From Gammaproteobacteria bacterium (GTDB taxonomy: Bacteria; Pseudomonadota; Gammaproteobacteria; Steroidobacterales; Steroidobacteraceae), in the NCBI GenBank assembly GCA_003132025.1, contig PKWJ01000026.1, positions 1 through 54,577 on the forward strand: a stretch of 54,577 nucleotides of DNA. Reading direction: 5' to 3'. Positions 42,351 to 50,040 of this stretch are shown here, piece by piece; the first letter of the stretch is position 1, and the number at the start of each line of letters is the position of its first letter. The notes below the pieces were generated by a model, which was given only the letters and a program-made list of their open reading frames with translations, was not told where the DNA came from and did no database searches. The position numbers were made by a program, and so were the translations under genes.

Positions 42351-43127
42351 CTACTTATGCCAGATCATCCACGGACAGGTGCCGCGGGCGTCCATTCGAT
42401 CCAGAGCGATCTTGTCCTTGAACGTGTCCATGCACTGCCAGAAGCCCTCCCAACGCATGGTGATCAGCTTCCGTTCGCGGATGAGGCGGGCAAAGGGCTC
42501 CTCCACGAGTTCGTCACCCTCTCGAAGGTAGTCGAATATTGCAGAGCGCAGTACAAAAAACCCGCCATTGATCCACAACGGCTGTTCCGGCATGGCCCCC
42601 AGGTGCGTCACCAGTCCATCGGCGTCAGCGTGGACAGCATGAAAACTCTGGCTGCTGCGGACTGCCACAAAGCTCGCGATCGCATCGCGTCGGCGAAATT
42701 CCTCAATGTGCCGGTCAAGCGGCAAATCGGACAGCCCGTCGGCATAGTTGGCCAGAAAGACCTCCTCGCCCTCGAGGTACCTGCGCACGCGAAGCAGCCG
42801 CTGGCCAATGTTGCTGTGCAGGCCGGTGTCCACGAAGGTGATGCGCCAGTTGTCCAGATCGTGGCTGTGCAACTCGACCTTGCGACCGCCTTCGCCCAGA
42901 GTGAAGTCGTTCGACATGGCCTCCGAGTAGTTGAGAAAATACTCACGAATCATGTCGCCGCGATAGCCCAGAGCGAGCACAAAGTCGGTGTGGCCGTAAT
43001 GAGCGTAGTAGCGCATCAGGTGCCACAACACAGGCCGACTGCCGATGTTCACCAACGGCTTGGGAATCGTGTCGGAATGCTCACGCAGGCGTGTGCCGAG
43101 ACCGCCGCAAAACAGCACTACTTTCAT
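42351..43127 (-). CDS. rfbF: Glucose-1-phosphate cytidylyltransferase-like enzyme (RfbF type)
   Basis: 258-residue nucleotidyltransferase that would form CDP-glucose from CTP and glucose-1-phosphate. The N-terminus (VVLFCGGLGTRLREHSDTIPKPLVNIG then RPVLWHLMRYYAHYGHTDFVLALGYRG, quoted in parts) matches the RfbF pattern GGLGTRL...KP.V.IG..P.LWH.M. The C-terminal part has WINGGFFVL and MRWEGFWQCMDTFKD. The start overlaps the DUF4910 stop by ATGA. RfbF normally feeds a CDP-glucose 4,6-dehydratase (RfbG), but no canonical RfbG is in the window. Confidence 0.92.
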   Translation of the reverse strand: MKVVLFCGGLGTRLREHSDTIPKPLVNIGSRPVLWHLMRYYAHYGHTDFVLALGYRGDMIREYFLNYSEAMSNDFTLGEGGRKVELHSHDLDNWRITFVDTGLHSNIGQRLLRVRRYLEGEEVFLANYADGLSDLPLDRHIEEFRRRDAIASFVAVRSSQSFHAVHADADGLVTHLGAMPEQPLWINGGFFVLRSAIFDYLREGDELVEEPFARLIRERKLITMRWEGFWQCMDTFKDKIALDRMDARGTCPWMIWHK

Positions 43128-44545
43128 TTCCGTCTCCGCGTGCTCCGAAGGTCTGGCCGTTTGCGGCGCGTGGAGCGCGATTGCGCCTCGTTCCGTGGCT
43201 GCGATAGCGCTCGTTTGCGCGACGCGCTAATCGCAAATGTGCGCGTCGGTTCAGTCTCATCCGCCACGCGCAGCAGCGCCGCTTTTTCAAGCTCATCGGC
43301 CACCAGGCTGATCGCCGGGAAGCCCATGCCCGATCGCTGTGCAATATCGAGTAGCGACGCACTACCATCGGATTGATTCAGTACCCATAGCATAGCGCGC
43401 TCACGATCAGCAGGACTGCGTCCGCCGACCGCTCCATACAATCCACGCTTACCCAGGCGCGGTTCGCCTTTCGGCGACAAGTTGATATAGCGACGATTGC
43501 TCTCGAGCACCTCTACCAACTGCTTGCAGGCCTCGAAGCTCTGCTCGAGTTGGCTTGCCGATACCAGCGTCAGATTGTCCGCCGAGCTGTGATACTCCGC
43601 ATAGCCATCGTTCACAGAACGCGTCAATCGCCCAATTGGCAGGTTGAACCCGGGCGAACAGAATTGGCGCTCGTCGTAACCATATGGCTCGAAGGGAATA
43701 ACCCGCGCTTGAGGATCGATGTCGCGTGTCACGTATTCGGCCACCCGATCGATTTCGCAGTCGCCGCGCCGGCTGCGCTTATATGTGAATGGTGCCGGAT
43801 CGCCCAACAGGCCGAGCACCAGGCCATGACGGACGCGGCCGAGACGTCGCTGATTGCGCTGCAGCCAGCACAGAGAGCCGATCGTTCCTGGCGCAAACAC
43901 CAGGCGGTAACTGTAGCGTCGCGGCGCCCCGGCAATCCAGGCGGCCAGTGCGGTTGCTATGGCCATACCGCTGGTGTTGTCGTTAGCAAGCGATGGATGG
44001 CATATATGCGTGAAGAACAGCACCTCCTCTCTGGCGCGTCCCGGCAGCACGCACTCTGCATAGGTGAGCGACCCCGGAGCGAGCGAGCTGTCGACCACGA
44101 CCTGATATTTCCCCTGCCGCAACTTCAGCAACTCACGGTGGCGCATGCAAAAGCCCCACTGGCGGCGGTAATAGCTGGTGCGATACGGAATCCAATCCTC
44201 ATGTGCCGGGATGCTATACAGCCGCGCCTTGAGTTCCCCGAGCGGCAACACGGTATTCACCGGCTCGGAATAGTTGAGGATATGCAGGTTATGGGCATTG
44301 AAATCCACTACCCGGCGCCCATCCGGGTCGCTGACCCAGGCATCCTTGATATTCCACTCGAGCGGGACTTCCCAATCGAACACCTTGGTGCCACTGGGCA
44401 CCTCGTGCCAGTCCAGCTCAATACGGCGATTGATCAGCTGCAGCGTCTTGCGCACCCCGGCACCGGTAATGCTGCGGCAAATCGGATAGAGCTCGGCCGC
44501 AAATGCCTGCAGCTCGGCTCCGGCGGTGACGGCCGCTGCACTCAT
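43124..44545 (-). CDS. DUF4910-type aminopeptidase-like protein with C-terminal winged helix
   Basis: 473-residue protein whose N-terminus (LYPICRSITGAGVRKTL), core (GTKVFDWEVPLEWNIKDA) and THICHPSLANDNTSG metal-site region (about 179-193) place it in the DUF4910/DUF2172 peptidase-like family, M28-fold related. A conserved RQFCSPGFNLPIGRLTRS segment and HSSADNL follow. A winged-helix-like segment and a basic, Arg-rich tail (RSTRRKRPDLRSTRRRK) end the protein. Such proteins recur in sugar-nucleotide cassettes with rfbF and PIG-L, but I know of no established role. Amide hydrolysis on a sugar or lipid-linked intermediate is a guess. It overlaps both neighbours by ATGA. Confidence 0.88.
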   Translation of the reverse strand: MSAAAVTAGAELQAFAAELYPICRSITGAGVRKTLQLINRRIELDWHEVPSGTKVFDWEVPLEWNIKDAWVSDPDGRRVVDFNAHNLHILNYSEPVNTVLPLGELKARLYSIPAHEDWIPYRTSYYRRQWGFCMRHRELLKLRQGKYQVVVDSSLAPGSLTYAECVLPGRAREEVLFFTHICHPSLANDNTSGMAIATALAAWIAGAPRRYSYRLVFAPGTIGSLCWLQRNQRRLGRVRHGLVLGLLGDPAPFTYKRSRRGDCEIDRVAEYVTRDIDPQARVIPFEPYGYDERQFCSPGFNLPIGRLTRSVNDGYAEYHSSADNLTLVSASQLEQSFEACKQLVEVLESNRRYINLSPKGEPRLGKRGLYGAVGGRSPADRERAMLWVLNQSDGSASLLDIAQRSGMGFPAISLVADELEKAALLRVADETEPTRTFAISASRKRALSQPRNEAQSRSTRRKRPDLRSTRRRK

Positions 44546-45123
44546 GCCGCGCCGGCCGAACGGCGCCGCTCCAGTTCCCGTTCGAATTGCCGCGCATCGA
44601 AATCCGGGTAGCCAGCATCGCGCTCGGAAATCACGATCTCCGCGATCGGCCAGCGGACCGAGAATGCCGGATCATTCCAGCGGACCCCTGCAGCAAGCGC
44701 CGGCGCATATTTATCCGTCATCTGATACAACACTTCGGTGTGAGGCAATAGCGTCTGGAAGCCGTGTGCGATCCCGGGTGGAATGAACACGGCAACACGA
44801 TTGTCCTCATCCAAGGTTACGCCAATATGCTGCAGGTAGGTTGGCGATACCGGCCGCAGATCGAGCAGAACATCGTACAGGCGGCCGCGGATGCAGCGCA
44901 CCAGCTTGCCTTCCTGCGACGGCGGCCACTGAAAGTGCAGCCCGCGCACCGTGCCGGGGCGCTCGTTGTAGGATAGGCTTGCCTGCACTACTGCCGTGGG
45001 CAGCCCGGCCGCAGCAAATTCCTGCACACAGAACGTCCGAGCAAAGAAACCACGGGAATCGGCATTCGGCTCGATCCGAACCAGGGCCGCCCCATCGATG
45101 GTCTCCAGAGGCTCGAAGCGCAT
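44542..45123 (-). CDS. rfbC: dTDP-4-dehydrorhamnose 3,5-epimerase-like protein
   Basis: 193-residue cupin enzyme that epimerises C3 and C5 of a 4-keto-6-deoxy sugar nucleotide. Catalytic His63 (VRGLHFQWPP), RGFFARTF, the EGKLVRCIRGRLYDVLLDLR strand pair and the FIPPGIAHGFQTL, EVLYQMTDKYAP and GVRWNDPAF motifs are in place. No rfbA, rfbB or rfbD lies nearby, so this is not a dTDP-rhamnose operon; the substrate may be CDP-linked. It is 1 base downstream of the SDR gene and overlaps the DUF4910 gene. Confidence 0.94.
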   Translation of the reverse strand: MRFEPLETIDGAALVRIEPNADSRGFFARTFCVQEFAAAGLPTAVVQASLSYNERPGTVRGLHFQWPPSQEGKLVRCIRGRLYDVLLDLRPVSPTYLQHIGVTLDEDNRVAVFIPPGIAHGFQTLLPHTEVLYQMTDKYAPALAAGVRWNDPAFSVRWPIAEIVISERDAGYPDFDARQFERELERRRSAGAA

Positions 45124-45124
45124 A

Positions 45125-46156
45125 TCAGCGCCAGAAGAAGTCGGCGTCGATCTGCCCGGTCCGAGTCAGGTAACGGATCTGTTTGAGTCGCGTGAATGCC
45201 CGGTACTCGTAGGTTTCCTTGTCGAGTTCAATCTGCTCGAAGCGAGCGCGCAATTCCTCCGCGCCCATGCGCGCATTCCAGCTGCAGCTGAACCCGGGCA
45301 AACGGGCGACAATTTTGTCGAATGAGACGCGGTAGCTGCGGTTGTCGGAGCTGGACTTGCCGGTGGACAGCTCGCAGCCTGGAAAAACGTCGGCAACGAT
45401 CTGCGCTATTTCTCGAACCCGATAGTTTTCTGAATTCGCCCCGACATTGAAGATCTCGCCGTTCACCGCATCAGCGGGGGCATCGAGTACACAACGGATG
45501 GCGGCCGAGATGTCTTCAATGTGGACGATTGGCCGCCAAGGGCTGCCGTCGCTGACCATGGCGATCCGCTTGGCGGTCCAGGCCAGTGCACAAAGGTCGT
45601 TGAGCACGATGTCGAAACGCATGCGCGGTGATGCGCCGTAAGCGGTCGCGTTGCGCAGGAATGTAACGCAGAAATCGGCGTCGGCGAGCGGCCGCAGGTC
45701 GCGCTCCACCATGACTTTGCACCTGGCATAGGCTGTTTGCGGATTCACGGCGCTGGTCTCGTTCAGGAAATCGCCGGTGCCGACACCGTATACGCTGCAG
45801 GATGAGGCGTAGACAAATCGGCGCACGCCAGCGGCTTTCGCCTTGCTTGCCAGGTCAACCGAACCTTGATGATTGATCTGGTAGGTAATCTCCGGCCGGT
45901 TTTCGCCGAGCGGGTCGTTCGACAGCTCCGCCAGATGCACGACCGCGTCGAAACCTTCAAAATCCTTTTGTTCTACACGACGAAGGTCCTTGATGATCGT
46001 GCGCGGCACCGATCCGAGTTGCCGCGGATCGCTGTACAACCAGCCGTCGCGATAGTAACCCGCGTCCAGGCCGACGACCTCATGGCCGCTGGCCATAATC
46101 AGCGGCGCCAGGCGGGAACCGATATAACCCTCTGTTCCAGTGATCAATACCTTCAT
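45125..46156 (-). CDS. NAD-dependent epimerase/dehydratase (SDR family)
   Basis: 343-residue extended SDR from the ATG at 46156, preceded by AGGTG; upstream in-frame residues are not conserved. The NAD loop is ITGTEGYIGSRLAP, with VHLAELSNDP, YASSCSVYG and the catalytic Tyr-x3-Lys in TAYARCK. It acts on a nucleotide sugar, as epimerase, dehydratase or reductase; sequence alone does not decide. It is the first gene of the leftward five-gene operon ending in PIG-L. In the absence of a recognisable CDP-glucose 4,6-dehydratase, it is the best local candidate for the first step after RfbF. Confidence 0.9.
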   Translation of the reverse strand: MKVLITGTEGYIGSRLAPLIMASGHEVVGLDAGYYRDGWLYSDPRQLGSVPRTIIKDLRRVEQKDFEGFDAVVHLAELSNDPLGENRPEITYQINHQGSVDLASKAKAAGVRRFVYASSCSVYGVGTGDFLNETSAVNPQTAYARCKVMVERDLRPLADADFCVTFLRNATAYGASPRMRFDIVLNDLCALAWTAKRIAMVSDGSPWRPIVHIEDISAAIRCVLDAPADAVNGEIFNVGANSENYRVREIAQIVADVFPGCELSTGKSSSDNRSYRVSFDKIVARLPGFSCSWNARMGAEELRARFEQIELDKETYEYRAFTRLKQIRYLTRTGQIDADFFWR

Positions 46157-46551
46157 GCCGACATGCACCTGCCATAGTTCTAGAGCGCCGCCAACTCCGC
46201 AGCACGGAGTCACGGCGCTGCGCTTATGCGGTCAGTGAAGTTTGTCAAATTGAAAGTGTATGGCCATTTTAGTACGGAAAGTAGCGAGCAGCTCACATCC
46301 GCGGTGTCCGTCAGGAAGGCGGCTGGCTGTTGAAGCTTACACGCCCCTGGATTCCCCGATAGGGCAATTCACCCGGCACGGTGGCTTGCTTGCGCGGAAA
46401 AGTTGATTTCGCGCCACTTTCCCATAAGATTGCCGCCTTCAAAGCACACCGCCCCCGCGCCAGAAAACCGGAACATGCACACAGCTCCAGAGCGCACGGT
46501 GTTCGAGGCTACTGTAACCGATACCGCCTTGGTCACCGGATCTGCGGATTA
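46157..46551. other. 395-base divergent regulatory region
   Basis: It separates the leftward sugar-nucleotide operon from the rightward GMC oxidoreductase operon. It is richer in A+T near 46230-46280, where a minus-strand promoter is proposed. A plus-strand reading frame from 46381 joins the GMC gene but lacks conserved residues before 46552. I see no small gene. Confidence 0.55.
46221..46248 (-). promoter_or_regulatory. Candidate sigma-70 promoter of the SDR-rfbC-DUF4910-rfbF-pigL operon
   Basis: The minus strand has a perfect -35 TTGACA (46248 to 46243) and a weak -10 TAAGCG (46226 to 46221) with a 16-base spacer, about 65 bases upstream of the SDR start. Confidence 0.4.
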
Positions 46552-48102
46552 ATGTTCGTCGACGCCAGAACCCTGCCGCCAAAATTCATTATCGACGCCG
46601 ACGTCTGTATCGTCGGCGCCGGCGCCGCCGGCATTACGCTCGCGCGTGATCTGTGCGGCGGCACCCGCAAAATCGCCCTGCTGGAGAGTGGCAATTTCGA
46701 TTTCGATGCCGATACACAGAAACTGTACGCCGGCGAAGTCGTTGGGCATGCCTACACGCCTCTGGACCGCGATCGGCTGCGCTATCTGGGCGGGACCACC
46801 AACCACTGGCAAGGCTCGTGTCGGCCATTCGACGCCCTGGACCTTGCCGACTGGCCCTTTGGCGTGGACGAACTGGCGCCGTTCTACCGCCAGGCCGACG
46901 ATATCTGCCAGCTCAGCTCACACACGTTCGAGCCGATGGATTGGAGCAGCGAGGAAGCGCGGCCATTGGAACTGGGCGAAGGCGCCAGCCTGAAAAACGG
47001 TGTGTTCCTGTACAGTCCGCCGACCCGCTTCGGGACCGCGTATCGAAACGATCTGGCAGCGGCAGCGGGCCTGACGGTCTACCTGAACGCCAACCTGCTG
47101 CAGATCGACACCGACGACGCCGGGACTGGCGTCAGTGGTCTTCAGGTGGCCTGCCTGAATGGCAACCGCGGCCGGGCGCGCGCCAGGTTCTACGTGTTGG
47201 CGGCGGGCGGTATCGAAAACGCGCGATTACTGCTCAATGCCGACCAGGTGCAAAAATCCGGGCTCGGCAACCAATACGACCTTGTGGGCCGCTATTTCAT
47301 GGATCATCCGTTCGTGCCGCTCGCTGCGACCATCGTGGCCCACGCCGCGAGCCCGCAGATGCGTTTCTACGATCACCACGTAGTGCGCGGACAGATCATC
47401 GAGGGGTATTTGTCCGCCAGCGACGAAGTGCGGCGCAAGGAAAAGTTGCCACCGTTTGCCATCGGCATACGCCCAGCGGGCGTAAACGTCAACGAGGGGG
47501 TAGGCAACCTGAGGCTACCGCCGGCGCTGCGCAATATGATGTCGGAGAATATCGCCAATCGCTTGACGTACTACCTGCCGCGATTGCTCAACCGCATGGA
47601 AACCCCCGTTACGTGGATCAACGACAGACTGTGGCTCAATCCGCCCGGTGCTTACACCACCGTGTACACGTGCGGGGCCGATCCTGACCCGGCAAGCCGA
47701 GTGACACTGACCAACACCCTGGACGCGCTGGGGATGCGCGAGACCCGGCTGGATTGGCGCCTGCCGGCCGACCTTGAACGCAACATGCACCGCGCCCATG
47801 AACTGCTCGCGCAGGAACTCGGACGCTCGGGCACGGGCCGACTGCGTATCGAGTCGAGCGCCACGACCGGCTATGATCCGATGGAGGATCTGGGCGAGGG
47901 GCATCACCATATGGGTACCACGCGCATGCACGATGACCCGCGCCGCGGCGTGGTAGACGCCGATAGCCGGGTCCATGGAATCGGCAATCTCTTCATCGCG
48001 GGCAGTTCGGTGTTCCCGAGCTATGCCTGTGACGACCCGACCATGACGATCGTTGCACTCGCCTTGCGATTGTCCAGCCACCTCAAGTCCGCGCTGGGCT
48101 AA
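46552..48102 (+). CDS. GMC-family flavin oxidoreductase
   Basis: 516-residue FAD enzyme from the ATG at 46552, the first start that keeps the complete FAD loop (DADVCIVGAGAAGITLARDL). Other features are RLRYLGGTTNHWQGSCRPF, LAAGGIENARLLL and a C-terminal domain with EGHHHMGTTRMHDDP and NLFIAGSSVFPSYACDDPTMTIVALALRL. GMC enzymes oxidise alcohols, sugars or polyols. No signal peptide is visible. It is followed at short spacing by two small envelope-type genes, resembling membrane-bound GMC dehydrogenases that have an exported small subunit; that comparison is inference. Confidence 0.9.
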   Translation: MFVDARTLPPKFIIDADVCIVGAGAAGITLARDLCGGTRKIALLESGNFDFDADTQKLYAGEVVGHAYTPLDRDRLRYLGGTTNHWQGSCRPFDALDLADWPFGVDELAPFYRQADDICQLSSHTFEPMDWSSEEARPLELGEGASLKNGVFLYSPPTRFGTAYRNDLAAAAGLTVYLNANLLQIDTDDAGTGVSGLQVACLNGNRGRARARFYVLAAGGIENARLLLNADQVQKSGLGNQYDLVGRYFMDHPFVPLAATIVAHAASPQMRFYDHHVVRGQIIEGYLSASDEVRRKEKLPPFAIGIRPAGVNVNEGVGNLRLPPALRNMMSENIANRLTYYLPRLLNRMETPVTWINDRLWLNPPGAYTTVYTCGADPDPASRVTLTNTLDALGMRETRLDWRLPADLERNMHRAHELLAQELGRSGTGRLRIESSATTGYDPMEDLGEGHHHMGTTRMHDDPRRGVVDADSRVHGIGNLFIAGSSVFPSYACDDPTMTIVALALRLSSHLKSALG

Positions 48103-48116
48103 GGGAGCACAACGGC

Positions 48117-48512
48117 ATGCGCAAAACGCGGCGCGTGGTTCTGGCTTGCCTGGCCTGCACCCCTGGGCTGCCGCTTATGCTGCGCGCCGGCTCGGGGTTT
48201 GCCACCGGCGACGGCGGCGAGCTGGACGCCGCCATGCTGCGATCCCTGGTGGCTGATCCGCGGCGCGCCCGCCTTCTCGGGTACCGCTATCGCGCCCAGT
48301 TTCCCGCGGAAGACCACCCGGACGTCTTGACCGACCTGATCCGCTCGTCGCTCGGGCTGCCCGACGGCCGCGTTGCGGCCATCACTCGCGCCAGCTTGCT
48401 GTCGGTGCTGGACGCCCGTGTGCGGTCAGAATTCGGGGTCGGCAACATCGTGGGGGTGGATGGCTGGTTGCTGGCCCGCACCGAAGCGAGGCTTTGCGCG
48501 CTATGCGAATAA
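48117..48512 (+). CDS. Small exported protein downstream of GMC oxidoreductase
   Basis: 131-residue protein that I cannot assign. Its N-terminus (MRKTRRVVLACLAC) carries twin arginines and a hydrophobic stretch, consistent with a Tat or Sec signal. The remainder is helical, with DLIRSSLG and GVDGWLLARTEARLCAL. Size, signal and position recall the gluconate 2-dehydrogenase subunit 3 type of GMC partner, but I cannot prove homology. It begins 14 bases after the GMC gene and overlaps the next gene by 10 bases. Confidence 0.72.
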   Translation: MRKTRRVVLACLACTPGLPLMLRAGSGFATGDGGELDAAMLRSLVADPRRARLLGYRYRAQFPAEDHPDVLTDLIRSSLGLPDGRVAAITRASLLSVLDARVRSEFGVGNIVGVDGWLLARTEARLCALCE

Positions 48513-48952
48513 TCCGCGAGGCGCTGCTGGACCTGGTGGCCTCGGCGTTCGCCGCCGTGCTGCTGTTCATTGCCATTCAGGAAATAGCCCGACAACCCGG
48601 CCTCAACACAGCAATGTTGGGCGGCTTGGTGCCGGTGACCACCCACAAACTGCCGTGGCTGGCGGTCATCGCGGCCGTGCTGCTGGCGCTGTGGCTCGGC
48701 GCCCGCGCAATCGGCGGCCAACGGGGCACGCTGTGGGGGGCTTGGAGATGGCTGGTGCGGATCGGACTGTGGTGGAGCGCGGCCGCATTGCTACTGTTTG
48801 TCGGAGTCGCCGCCGACGGGGTGTTTACCCGGGATCTATCGGACCTGAACTGGCGCTTCGCGCTGGGCTACCTGGCCGTGGTGGTCCCGATTGTGCTCGC
48901 CTGCGGGATCGCCCGGCAGCGCACCGCTCCGGTGCGAGGCGAACGCGGCTGA
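48503..48952 (+). CDS. Small integral membrane protein, unknown function
   Basis: 149-residue protein from the ATG at 48503, with GAGG 11 bases upstream; an upstream TTG at 48494 is too close to that site. Four hydrophobic segments are evident (about 8-27, 48-66, 85-105 and 120-138). There is no recognisable domain. It overlaps the exported-protein gene and completes a GMC, exported protein and membrane protein trio, so it may anchor or deliver electrons to or from the oxidoreductase. That is inference from position. Confidence 0.72.
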   Translation: MRIIREALLDLVASAFAAVLLFIAIQEIARQPGLNTAMLGGLVPVTTHKLPWLAVIAAVLLALWLGARAIGGQRGTLWGAWRWLVRIGLWWSAAALLLFVGVAADGVFTRDLSDLNWRFALGYLAVVVPIVLACGIARQRTAPVRGERG

Positions 48953-49164
48953 GAGCCGATCTGCCTGGAGCAAAGCGCTGCTGCATGGCCAGGTCGCCCG
49001 CAATTTCCCAATGTCGGGCCCGAAGCCCGCGAGAGCCCCATCGCGGCGAGGAACGCGTGAAGCCGTCCACAGTCGTGGAAGCCGGATTCTCTGGCCACCG
49101 GCGAGCTGAAGTAAGATAGCGGGGTGTTCTGGCCCTGTAGGCCCGGCCACCAACGAGGGCATAA

Positions 49165-50040
49165 GTGTTCCCAAGAGCGATTCCCGGCGTCCTGTCTGTC
49201 CTGGTGCTGTTGTCGCTGCGGGCGGCGGTGGCCTGGGCGGCGCAACCGGCGGCGCCAGCCCCGCTGCCGGTGCCCGCGGTGCCTGGTGTCCCAGCCCCTG
49301 CCGACGCCGTCAGCCCACTGTCGGCTCTGGGCCCGGGCGACTCGGTCACGCTGCACGTCTTCGGGCAGCCTGATATGGATACAGTGCTCGGCGTTGCCGA
49401 TGACGGCACTATACGCATCCCCCTGGCCGGCTCCATTCAGGTGGGCGGCTTGTCGGCTGAAACTGCCGCGAGACGGGTTGAAAAGGCGTTCAAGGATGGC
49501 GGCTTTTTTGTCGATCCTCATGTCACGCTCACCGTCACGCAATCGCTCAGCCAACGGGTATCCGTGCTCGGCGAAGTAAAGACCCCAGGACGCTACCCGG
49601 TCGATTCCAAGACCACGATAATCGATCTTCTGGCGCAAGCCGGCGGCGAAACCGAGTTTGGGTCGAGCACCGTGTACGTACTGCGTCCCGACACGACCGG
49701 AGGCGTCAAACGATATCCTGTGAACCTCAAGGGTCTGGGTGACCCCCGTGGCCTGGCTCCAACGCAGCTATTGCGCGCCGGGGATTCGGTCTATGTGCCT
49801 CGCGCGGAGCAGTTCTTCATTCTTGGCGAAGTCCAAAAGCCGAGCATGTACAAGCTTGAAACCAATTTGACCGTCCTGCAAGCCATCTCGCTCGCGGGCG
49901 GCGTAACACCGAAAGGCAGCGATCGACGTGTAGAGATCAAGCGGGCAGGCAAGAACGGCCAGGAGGTGGTCGTCAAAGCCAAACCCAATGACCTCGTGCA
50001 GCCTGACGACGTGATCCGAGTCAAGGAGAGCATCTTTTGA
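49165..50040 (+). CDS. Polysaccharide export protein (EpsE/Wza-like, SLBB domains)
   Basis: 291-residue periplasmic or outer-membrane export protein starting at a GTG preceded by GAGGG. A signal peptide ends near AWA-AQ, followed by a Pro/Ala-rich linker. The polysaccharide export domain (about 52-130, LGPGDSVTLHVFGQPDMD and VADDGTIRIPLAG) comes next, then two SLBB domains (VSVLGEVKTPGRYPV, and FFILGEVQKPSMYKL). Wza is a lipoprotein, but I see no lipobox here. No Wza-type C-terminal membrane helix is present. It heads the export part of the locus and overlaps the chain-length gene by TTGA. A weak TAAGAT at 49112-49117 is the only promoter-like sequence in the 212 bases upstream. Confidence 0.92.
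   Translation: MFPRAIPGVLSVLVLLSLRAAVAWAAQPAAPAPLPVPAVPGVPAPADAVSPLSALGPGDSVTLHVFGQPDMDTVLGVADDGTIRIPLAGSIQVGGLSAETAARRVEKAFKDGGFFVDPHVTLTVTQSLSQRVSVLGEVKTPGRYPVDSKTTIIDLLAQAGGETEFGSSTVYVLRPDTTGGVKRYPVNLKGLGDPRGLAPTQLLRAGDSVYVPRAEQFFILGEVQKPSMYKLETNLTVLQAISLAGGVTPKGSDRRVEIKRAGKNGQEVVVKAKPNDLVQPDDVIRVKESIF

Noticed and set aside
46375-46395. Sigma-54-like GGCACGGTGGCTTGC upstream of the GMC gene, attractive because glrR is nearby
   Set aside because: The GG and GC elements are separated by 11 bases rather than the required 10.
49090-49107. CTGGCCACCGGCGAGCTG as a sigma-54 promoter for the export operon
   Set aside because: GG-N10-GC spacing is correct, but the flanking consensus bases of both elements mostly fail to match.
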